The notes under the pieces were generated by a model. That model did no database searches and was not told the DNA's origin. It was given only the letters and a program-made list of their open reading frames with translations. Below are positions 9,201-16,500 of a stretch of DNA of 56,095 bases, piece by piece. Source of the DNA: a virus; the IMG/VR virus record IMGVR_UViG_3300046006_002827, positions 1 through 56,095 of that record. One strand, written 5' to 3'. The translations under genes were made by a program, and so were the position numbers. How positions within the stretch are numbered: position 1 is the stretch's first letter; every line of letters starts with the position of its first letter.

Positions 9201-9852
9201 AAAAGTGGAAAATTTATCAAGAAAATCTTTTGAGGAATTATTTTCAGAAATATCAAAACTAACAAATAGTATTGATGAAAATTACATCTATGATAAAATT
9301 TTAATTAGTAATTCAAAATGGGATAAAATAAAATCAATAGAGGATTCAGAAAACGAAACTTTCGATTTTTCTTTATATGAATCCCCAAATGATTTTTGGT
9401 GTCATTCAATTTATTATAACGGTTATTTAGGACATCAAACACCAAACGGGTTTGACCCGATATATCATGGTGTATATGACCAATCTATTCGTGGAATGAA
9501 TGACTTCCATATAACGGATTTAAGATGGTTTAAAGACCCCAGATACTCTAAGGATTTAAGATGGGTTAAATGTATTGATATATGTCATTATATGTTAAAT
9601 AGAGAAGAATATAATGATGATGAAATAATTTTATATGATTTTGAACCAGAAAAATATAATGAATATCTTGAAATGGGATATAAACCATTTTCTTCATGGT
9701 TCGAATCTATGTCTAAAAAATTTAAATACGATAGACGTAAAATTTCACAGGAAATTGAATGTGTTGATGGTTCAACTATTGTTACCGTAAAAAATAAAAA
9801 AACTAATGAAATTATAAATATGACTATAGAAGAATTATACAATAGTTTGTAG
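6205..9852 (+). CDS. large terminase (TerL) N-terminal part, with two inteins and a split-intein N half
   Basis: This ORF (1215 aa) encodes the ATPase half of a T4 gp17-like terminase, the motor that packages DNA into proheads. The extein shows a Walker A-like RQAGVTT (residues 64-70), Walker B ILIFDEA (158-164) and coupling motif STPNG. Intein 1 (183-620) interrupts LS/TGGK and intein 2 (630-1078) interrupts IS/TPNG, leaving nine extein residues between them. The ORF ends with a 30-residue N-intein (from C1186) that has no C-terminal half in this frame. The missing half opens the ORF at 11045. Assembling exteins from both ORFs gives about 590 residues, close to T4 gp17 (610). The ORF follows a terminator and a TATTTATA motif. 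Confidence in TerL is very high; splicing itself is inferred from motifs. Confidence 0.95.
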   Translation: MDQKLIQLKEYVRIVKDAPYALKTYLTTYDNTQKKYVPLDLFPDQIQLIKDYETYNENITKKYRQAGVTTVTAAWISRRLQIAKPENPERVLIIANKRDTAIEMANKIRHFIDQWPEWINVGFSVDKNSESRFRLNNGCEVKAVATSADALRGYTPTILIFDEAAYIEAGEDFWAASMASLSCVHEESYIFTDNGILQLKDIISEKKNIGFTKYNGDIKVINKDKKIVNIKNTFKSEKSTCYNIKTKLGYELIGSFKHPLLVNTTTDNDEWVWMENMKVGDKIKFQFDQNLFGKDQDIKFDLKHFNEKEKYNLPLKLSDDLDLCYLMGLFISEGNYNDNTIAITNGDDEIINFLLNMGFVKSRKHHFYYTSSYLKRFFQEYIGISKSKAKDKKIPSIILRSSKNVVKTFLQGMFDGDGCAFKNGVKYTSTSKELISQLQILLLNFGVQSYVKYTEEKTSQTSILTNKNHITKIYNLFIKNQYIERFFNEIGFRLTRKQIKQDSYKNKIKNSQTIYATKDELKTILKENGIKRSQYEKEFRFMDGLLRRNKTKISLHSVERLFEKNLPNKTTLSIWENRYENLKSYFYDEIINIDSFEDDTYDLEIPDGHSFVSNGIISHNTGGKIILISCVTKDTYVFTNNGLEQVSNFIHTESPVGVGYFTEDYEIRGKDNVRKSNILLNNGKQKTKKITTLHSSIEGTHTHKVWSFSKTKNEYGWNCFSELSVGDYINVGFNFNMWGNNDKINYVYESSSKENNIFFTSEITNEIAYFLGLFLAEGSIYQKFNDSGNLIGSNITITCGDDISELLLKLNLKYYQKDGLHYNISSKSLSNFLKELGFDFNLKAKNKIIPKKLLSLSKEKTKFLLQGLFDGDGFSDKNRLRIGIGLSSKEMINQIRMLLLNFGILTDYYEVNTKPTKKVKVYSMNYRITAVGKNADTFYDEIGFGFERKNKKRIKYNPRIDSFDIIPNGSKILLDIIDKNKIQRKNITKDNLRVWDQLKKVENLSRKSFEELFSEISKLTNSIDENYIYDKILISNSKWDKIKSIEDSENETFDFSLYESPNDFWCHSIYYNGYLGHQTPNGFDPIYHGVYDQSIRGMNDFHITDLRWFKDPRYSKDLRWVKCIDICHYMLNREEYNDDEIILYDFEPEKYNEYLEMGYKPFSSWFESMSKKFKYDRRKISQEIECVDGSTIVTVKNKKTNEIINMTIEELYNSL
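6751..8064 (+). other. intein 1 of TerL (LAGLIDADG, 438 aa)
   Basis: It starts at Cys183 and ends in SHN with Thr as the +1 residue. The block B-like segment reads GSFKH. LAGLIDADG endonuclease motifs are LMGLFISEGNY and LQGMFDGDGCA. The insertion point is LS/TGGK, just downstream of the Walker B region and beside the ATPase coupling segment. Both endonuclease motifs keep an acidic residue, so homing activity is plausible. Confidence 0.93.
8092..9438 (+). other. intein 2 of TerL (LAGLIDADG, 449 aa, C-terminal Gln)
   Basis: It starts at Cys630, only nine residues after intein 1, and ends LGHQ followed by extein TPNG. The usual terminal Asn is replaced by Gln, an uncommon but known variant that cyclises by the same chemistry. 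Block B contains GTHTH. Endonuclease motifs are LGLFLAEGS and LQGLFDGDGFS. The insertion lies in the ATPase coupling motif STPNG. Confidence 0.92.
9760..9849 (+). other. split intein N fragment (30 aa) at the 3' end of TerL-N
   Basis: Cys1186 follows extein QEIE and begins a block A-like sequence (CVDGSTIVTV), ending IEELYNSL and a TAG stop. Only about 30 residues precede the stop, so the break lies between blocks A and B. That is the atypical split position known from the AceL-TerL and VidaL inteins. The complementary fragment is at 11045-11368. Confidence 0.88.
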
Positions 9853-9880
9853 TGTTTCTATTTTTTGTGTGATTCTTCAA

Positions 9881-9888
9881 TATTTATT
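9881..9888 (+). promoter_or_regulatory. TATTTATT motif 3 nt before the Vsr-like endonuclease ATG
   Basis: This one-base variant of the recurrent octamer sits 3 nt before the ATG at 9892, the same geometry as at the terminase and portal starts. It suggests that the intervening endonuclease gene has its own initiation signal. Confidence 0.35.
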
Positions 9889-9891
9889 AGT

Positions 9892-11055
9892 ATGGAAAAA
9901 ATAATTAAAGATATAATTGATACTGGATATTTAGAAAATAAAAAAATTGGCATGTTTTTTCACATGAAATACCCCGATTTATTTAATGAAATTTATGAAT
10001 TAACAAATCAGATTGAAAAAACATACTATGTAAATAAAACTTTGAGGGGTAGAGTCATTTTCCTTTTAAAATATAAAAATGATTTAAATCTTTTAAGATA
10101 TGATGATAGATGGTTAACTTTTGATAGAAAAATAGATGATTTTGTAAAAAAATCAAAAAATTCAGCAAAAACTGGTTGGGATGATAAAATACAAATAATT
10201 GAATCGATTGATGTTTTTTCTTTAGAAGAAACGATAGAACTTTTAAAAGGACTTTATGATAATGATATATTTGGTAAATCAACAAACAGAAAAATGATGT
10301 CAAGAAATCCTAAATTATATAAATCAATATATCATTATTCATTATCATTAAATGATTTAAATAAACCAACAAAAAAATTTCCAACAAGAATTTTATTTAT
10401 CAGAGATTATAATGGTGATTTAAACAAATTAAAATGTCCGATATGTAATAATAATTATTGTTTATTTAGTTATGAAAAAAATTATTTTAACAAATATTGT
10501 AAAAAATGTTTTAATGAAAAAATAAAAAATTACCCTCAAAAAGAATGGTTTAAAGAAAAATATGGGGAAAATTGGGAAATTGAATATGACATTGACAGAA
10601 AAAAAATTAGAGAAATCAAAGTAAATAGTGTGAATTGGTTTATAAAAAAATATGGTGAAGATTTTGAAGAAAAAAGAAAAACATATCTTGATAACCAAGT
10701 TGAAAGAATTTCAAAATTAAAATATAAAAGAGTTTCTAAAATTTCACAAGAATTATTTTGGGAAATATATGATAAATTAAAAGATAAAAGTAATTGTTAT
10801 TTTCATGAATTAAATAAAGAAGTTTTTTTACATAATGATGGTAAATTACATTTTCCTGATTTTGTATATAAAAATAAAATTATTGAATATGATGGAAAAT
10901 ATTGGCATAACAAAGATAAGGATGATGAAAGAAATATCTTTTATACTAATCTTGGTTACAAATTACTTGTAATTGATTCAGATGAATACAACAGAAAAAA
11001 GAAACCAAATAATTTAATTGAAAAATGTATAAAATTTTTAATAAATGAAGACTAA
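9892..11055 (+). CDS. free-standing Vsr-like homing endonuclease inside the fractured terminase
   Basis: This 387-residue protein lies exactly between the two halves of the split intein. A central zinc-ribbon-like segment has CPIC (about residue 182) and CKKC about 25 residues later. Two repeated WFKEKYG / WFIKKYG modules follow, resembling DNA-binding repeats of homing endonucleases. The C-terminal domain has HFPDFVYKN, IIEYDGKYWH and DDERN...GYKLLVID, the arrangement of Vsr-like (EDxHD/PD-(D/E)xK-related) nucleases. That endonuclease family was described in association with split inteins in phage metagenomes. I chose the ATG at 9892 over a TTG at 9865 because of the TATTTATT-agt-ATG context. 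Its stop overlaps the next start by 11 nt, coupling it to TerL-C. It probably mobilises the whole split-intein cassette (inference). Confidence 0.88.
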   Translation: MEKIIKDIIDTGYLENKKIGMFFHMKYPDLFNEIYELTNQIEKTYYVNKTLRGRVIFLLKYKNDLNLLRYDDRWLTFDRKIDDFVKKSKNSAKTGWDDKIQIIESIDVFSLEETIELLKGLYDNDIFGKSTNRKMMSRNPKLYKSIYHYSLSLNDLNKPTKKFPTRILFIRDYNGDLNKLKCPICNNNYCLFSYEKNYFNKYCKKCFNEKIKNYPQKEWFKEKYGENWEIEYDIDRKKIREIKVNSVNWFIKKYGEDFEEKRKTYLDNQVERISKLKYKRVSKISQELFWEIYDKLKDKSNCYFHELNKEVFLHNDGKLHFPDFVYKNKIIEYDGKYWHNKDKDDERNIFYTNLGYKLLVIDSDEYNRKKKPNNLIEKCIKFLINED

Positions 11056-11368
11056 TACAGAATATGAAATATTATCACCTGAAGGTTTTGTTGATTTTTT
11101 GGGAATACAAAAATTGAAAAAGAAAACAAGAGAAATCTTTTTTACAAATGGATTGACATTAAGAACAAGTTATAATCATAAAATATTTGATTTTGATGGT
11201 AATGAAATATTAGTAAAAAATGTAAAAAAAGAAGATTTAATTAAATCACGTGATGGATATTTTATCATTGAAAAAGTTATTGATTATGAATATGAAAGTG
11301 ATGTTTATGATGTTGTAAATGCTGGTGAATTACATTTATATTTCACTAATGATATTGTGTCTCATAAT
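11045..11368 (+). other. split intein C fragment (108 aa) opening TerL-C
   Basis: It begins with Met and ILSPEGFVDFLGIQK, contains block B TSYNH (about 41-45), a block F-like VYDVVNAGELHLYFTN, and ends SHN before Cys+1. The short N and long C parts, and their location in TerL, resemble the AceL-TerL split intein. No endonuclease domain is embedded; the endonuclease is a separate upstream gene. Confidence 0.9.
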
Positions 11369-13480
11369 TGTGATTTTCTTGGTTCTGGTGACGGTGTTAT
11401 TCCTGGAAGTGTACAACAAGATATCTCAAAAAATTGTATAAGAGAACCCAAAGAAAAATATATGCAAGGTACTTTTTGGCAATGGAAAGAACCTGTTCAA
11501 GGTCATAGATATTTGATGGGTTGTTTACCACCAAATGAAAAAGTATTGACTGATTGTGGTTTAAAAAACATACAAGAAGTGTTGATTACTGATAAATTGA
11601 TTAGTGAGAATGGTGATTATGTTAATATTATTAATAAACAAATATATTCAGTAATTGAAGAAGATACGTTTGAGGTATCTGTCGATAACACATTTAGAAC
11701 AACAACATTTACAAAAGAACACCCAATATTAATAAGTAAACCAACTCTTAAAAGAAATTATGATAAAACAAATAAAACATATAGATTTAATGAAAGGTAT
11801 TGGGACTTTGATTTTAATTATGTAAAGATGGAAAATGTTACGGTTGGTAACTGGATTAAGGTACCAAACATTTATAAAAAAGAAATTATTGGAATTTTAG
11901 AAGATAAATGGATAAAAACAGAAGGTATTCGAAAAGATTTTGTCATCGATTCACCATTAAAAAATAAAGAATTTTGGTGGTTTATTGGAATGTGGTTGGG
12001 TGATGGTTGGTTGGGTAAATTAAACAACAGTTACACAATTTCAATGTGTTTCAATTCTAAAGACGAATATTATTTAAACAAAACAAATGAACTAATTATT
12101 AGACTATTCAATAGATCTCCCTCATTTATTGATAGAGGTAGAAATACCTTTGAGTTAGTTTTTAATTCGAAATTTTTATATAATTTTATTATAAAAAATT
12201 TTGGACAATATTCATTTGGTAAAAAAATAAGTGAATGGGTTAAATTTATTCCAAATGAATTAAAAATAGAATTACTTAAAGGTTACTTAGCAAGTGATGG
12301 TTGTTGGTTAAAAACGGAAAAAAATGGTAAAATTAATTCTAAAATAAGTTTTGTTAGTATAAATTTAGAATTGTTAGAGTCAATTCAAGATATTATATTT
12401 TCATTAGATATTGTGTCATCATTAAATAAGTTAAGAAATTCCAAGAAATCTTACATTAATGGGATATTGGTACAACAGAAAGAAACATATAATTTATGTC
12501 TAGCGAATAATGATAGTTTAGAATTAATTAAATTATTAAATAATGATAGTTTAGACACTAAATTAAATAAATTTAACATAAATGATTTTAGTATTATAAA
12601 CAATAGACCTATAAGTTCATGTCATTTAAGTAAGGATAAAGACTTTATATTTTTTAAAATTAAAAATATAAAAAAAAGTAAATTCACAGGAAACGTTTAT
12701 AATTTTGAATGCGATACACATACGTTTATGTGTCACCATATAACCACACATAATTGTGACGTTAGTCGTGGAGATAGTGAAGATTATTCAGCAATTAATA
12801 TCATTGATTTCGATGAAAGAGAACAAGTTGCAGAATACATTGGTAAAATGCCGCCAGATGATTTAGCTACAGTTTGTTATAAATGGGGTATTTTATATGA
12901 AGCGTTTATTGTTATTGATATAACAGGTGGTATGGGTATTGCAACATCAAGGAAATTACAAGAAATGAATTATAAGAATTTATATATTGATGGTGTCAAC
13001 ACTCAAAATATATGGGAATATAATCGTAAAGCGTTAGATAAAATTCCAGGATTAAATTTTAATAATAAAAGAACACAAATAGTATCTGCGTTTGAAGAAC
13101 AATTAAGAAAAGGATTTAATGTTAGGTCATCAAGACTTTTAAACGAATTAAGTACGTTTGTATATATTAATGGTAGACCAGATCATATGAAAGGTTATCA
13201 TGATGATTCAATTATGAGTTTATCAATGGCCCTATACGCAGCTGACATGTGTTTTAATCAATTAGAAAAAAACCAAAACGCAAGTAAAGCAATGTTAGAA
13301 TCTTGGACAATTTCAGAAAGAACATATGAAACAAAAAAATCATTTTATTCTTATGGTGTTGCATTCGATTCTATTGGTGCCATGAATATGGGTGATCCTG
13401 AAAATAATTATTTTATAAATACACCAAATAAAGACCACTATAAAGAATATTCTTGGTTATTTTCAAAAAGAAAAAAATAA
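11045..13480 (+). CDS. large terminase (TerL) C-terminal part, with split-intein C half and a further intein
   Basis: The first 108 residues are the C part of the split intein (block B TSYNH, terminus IVSHN). Extein follows from Cys109 (CDFLGSGDG). A second, cis intein (160-570) interrupts LMG/CDVSRGD. The remaining extein is the RNase H-fold nuclease of terminase: acidic residues lie in DVSRGDSEDYSA (D572), VIDITGG (D625) and YHDDSIMS (D720/721), matching the T4 gp17 nuclease. Trans-splicing with the product of 6205-9852, plus three cis events, is needed to make a complete motor. It starts inside the end of the endonuclease gene, so translation is likely coupled. It is not a pseudogene: frames are open and all catalytic residues are kept. 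Confidence 0.94.
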   Translation: MKTNTEYEILSPEGFVDFLGIQKLKKKTREIFFTNGLTLRTSYNHKIFDFDGNEILVKNVKKEDLIKSRDGYFIIEKVIDYEYESDVYDVVNAGELHLYFTNDIVSHNCDFLGSGDGVIPGSVQQDISKNCIREPKEKYMQGTFWQWKEPVQGHRYLMGCLPPNEKVLTDCGLKNIQEVLITDKLISENGDYVNIINKQIYSVIEEDTFEVSVDNTFRTTTFTKEHPILISKPTLKRNYDKTNKTYRFNERYWDFDFNYVKMENVTVGNWIKVPNIYKKEIIGILEDKWIKTEGIRKDFVIDSPLKNKEFWWFIGMWLGDGWLGKLNNSYTISMCFNSKDEYYLNKTNELIIRLFNRSPSFIDRGRNTFELVFNSKFLYNFIIKNFGQYSFGKKISEWVKFIPNELKIELLKGYLASDGCWLKTEKNGKINSKISFVSINLELLESIQDIIFSLDIVSSLNKLRNSKKSYINGILVQQKETYNLCLANNDSLELIKLLNNDSLDTKLNKFNINDFSIINNRPISSCHLSKDKDFIFFKIKNIKKSKFTGNVYNFECDTHTFMCHHITTHNCDVSRGDSEDYSAINIIDFDEREQVAEYIGKMPPDDLATVCYKWGILYEAFIVIDITGGMGIATSRKLQEMNYKNLYIDGVNTQNIWEYNRKALDKIPGLNFNNKRTQIVSAFEEQLRKGFNVRSSRLLNELSTFVYINGRPDHMKGYHDDSIMSLSMALYAADMCFNQLEKNQNASKAMLESWTISERTYETKKSFYSYGVAFDSIGAMNMGDPENNYFINTPNKDHYKEYSWLFSKRKK
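11522..12754 (+). other. intein in the TerL nuclease motif (LAGLIDADG, 411 aa)
   Basis: It starts at Cys160 of TerL-C and ends TTHN before Cys+1. Block B has TKEH. Endonuclease motifs are IGMWLGDGWLG and LKGYLASDGCW. The insertion lies one residue before the first catalytic Asp of the packaging nuclease (CDVSRGD). Confidence 0.93.
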
Positions 13481-13524
13481 GATTGTTCATAATTATCAAA
13501 TAATTAACTATATTTAATTAAAAG

Positions 13525-13532
13525 TATTTACA
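13525..13532 (+). promoter_or_regulatory. TATTTACA motif 3 nt before the portal ATG
   Basis: This one-base variant of the octamer sits 3 nt before the ATG, as at the terminase start. The 55-nt gap between terminase and portal contains no terminator hairpin. Confidence 0.35.
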
Positions 13533-13535
13533 TAT

Positions 13536-16500
13536 ATGGCAGATAGTAATTTAACAGTATTTCAAAGATTAACACAAATGTTTGGTTTTCCTGGAAAATT
13601 GAGACCAGAAGAAGCACCGTCATTTAATTTTTCTAAAGATGAAATACTAAAAACAAATAGTAGAGAGGAGTACGAAAAAGCTGCATTACAAGCACAACAA
13701 AATCAATATATTGCTGATAAATGGACTAAATTAGATCAATCATTATATAATCAGTCGGTTTATTATGAACCTAATAGATTGTCAGCCTATTATGATTATG
13801 AAAGTATGGAATTTTCAATTTTTGGAGAAACAAAAATTGCTACACCTGACGGGTTTGTAACAATTAAAGAACTTGCAGATAAAGGTAGAGACCATGAATT
13901 TATCACATATGCTTACGACCATAACACTAAAAAAGTTGTTCCAGCAATAGCAAGAAATGCACATTACACAAGAGATGAAATGACCTATAAAATAATTTTT
14001 GATGATAATTCACATATTATTGCAACGTATGGGCATAGGTTCTTAAAAAGAGATGGTGTTTTTTGTGAAGTGGAAAATTTAAAACCAGGAGACTCAATGA
14101 TGCCATTCTATAGAAAATCATTTTATAATAATGAAAAATATAATTGGATATATACCTGTAATTCAAAAGAAGGGCATCATGGTTGGATATCTGAACATAA
14201 TTTAATTTCAGAATGGTTTTATAAAACAAAGATTAATAAAGATGAAGAAGTTCATCATATTGATTTTAACGGAAAAAATAATTTACCTAATAATTTGAAA
14301 ATAATGAAACGCTCAGAACATAGAGCATATCATGTAAGATTGAATAATGAAAAACTTTGGGCAAATCCTGATTATAGAAAAAAAATGTCTGAAGTTGGGA
14401 AAAGAAAAGGTAAAATGAAATGGGAAGGAAAAAGAAAAGGTAAAAATAACCCAGCTTATATTGATTTGGATTTTAAAAAACTTGTTGACGCAGCAAGATT
14501 ATGTAGAACTCAAGAAAGTACTGCCAAATATTTAGGATTTTCGGTAGCAAAATTACAAGATGAATTAAAATTAAATGGATTTAAAAATTGGTTATTTTTT
14601 TTAGAAGTGTATGGAATAAAAAGATTCATTCCACAATCAGAAGATAGGGATTCAATGAACTTTAAAGTGATACCTTGGGATTTGATAATACAATCAGCTA
14701 AAATTAATAAAACATTACAATCAACATCAGATTATTTAGGTGTGAAAACTACTAAATTAATATCAACATTAAGAAGTGGTGGTTACAAAACTTGGGGTAC
14801 TTTTATGGAAGCTTATGGTATGAAAAAATCAAAAGCTGGTAGGAAAAAAAATAGTGACGAAGTTATTGTAAATCATAAAATCGTTTCAATTGAACCATAT
14901 GGAGTAGTACCTGTATATGATTTAACTGTTCCTGGTTATAAAAATTTTGCAACAGATACTATTTTTTCTCATAATACTCCAGAAATATCGGCAGCCTTAG
15001 ATATATATGCTGAAGAATCTACAACACTTTCTGAAAAAGGTGAAATTTTAACTATTTTTTCAGAATCAACTAGAGTTAAGACAATTTTAGAAGACCTTTT
15101 TTTAAATAGATTAGATTTAAACACAAATTTACAAATGTGGACCAGAGGTGTTTGTAAGTATGGTGATAATTTTGTTTACTTAAAAATAGATCCTGAAAAA
15201 GGTATTATTGGTTGTCAACAATTACCAAATATTGAAATACAAAGAATTGAAGGGAGAGAATCTAAATCACCGAATCAAAGAACTAATAATATACCAACAA
15301 GGGAACTAAGATTTCAATGGACTAATAAAGAGTTAGAATTCCAAGCATGGGAAATGGCACATTTTAGATTGTTGGGTGATGATAGGAAACTTCCATATGG
15401 AACCAGTATGTTAGATAAGATTAGAAGAATTTGGAAACAATTACTTCTAGCTGAAGACGCGATGTTAATTTATAGAACATGTTTAGTGGGTGACACAAGA
15501 GTAAGGACCATCGATGGTTACAAATACATAAAAGATATTCAAGAAGGTGACACTATTTTAACCTTTGATAAAAGTCAAAACCTTATCCCTAATAAAGTCA
15601 CCTACGTTAAAGATAATGGAATTAAAAAAGTTTTAAAATTAAAATCTTTACATAATGAAATTATTTGTACAGAAACCCACCCAATTTTAGTTCAGGATGA
15701 GAATGTGTTAAAGTATGTTGATGCGAAAGATTTAATGATTAAAAAACATAAATTAATTAACACTAATGTAAATAATCTACCCGTAATACCAAAAAAAATC
15801 AATCGTAATGGTGAGGTTCTTTATTCTTATTTAACAAAAGAAGGGGTGGATAAATTTAGGTCTAAAGAATTTAACGATTCCATTTCCGAAAAAATGAGAA
15901 AATGTGGGGACATAAAAAGGATTAGACAATTTTTGTATGGTGGTAAAGGGATTAAAGGGTTACCTCATTTAACTGCATTGATGGTTTGTGAAGAGTTTAA
16001 TATTCAACCAACACATTTAGTAACATATACTAAAGGTGAAATTAAACCAAACACACTGAACTTACCTGATTATGTTGATACTGATTTTGCTAAACTTTTT
16101 GGTTTCATGATAGGAGATGGTTTTATTTCAAGTGATGTTGTAGGTTTTGCCGAAGGAAGTGATGAAGAAGTTAATGAAAAATATTATCAATTGTTTAAAA
16201 AATACGAATCTAGAATATCACTTAATATCAGTAATAATAGAAAATACACATCATACTCAGTTAGTTCTAAAAGATTAAAAGATATTTTAATTGATTTAGG
16301 TTACATAAAAGGAGCACACAATAAAAGAATTCCAAAATGGGTATTTCAACAAGAATACGATATTAAAAAATCATTTATGGAGGGTTTAATGGATGCTGAC
16401 GGATGTATTCGACACACACCAAAAGGAACAATGTTCACCACAATCTCCCTGTGTAATAAAAAACTTATTGAAGATATTAAAGAGCTTTGGTCAGGAATGG

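Noticed and set aside
9865-9891. Longer version of the Vsr-like gene from a TTG at 9865
   Set aside because: The ATG at 9892 has the TATTTATT-NNN-ATG context of neighbouring genes, and the added nine residues show no conservation-like pattern.
11045-13480. TerL-C as a pseudogene or result of a frameshift in TerL
   Set aside because: The frame opens with a complete C-intein and keeps all nuclease residues, and TerL-N ends in a matching N-intein, so a split intein explains the break better.
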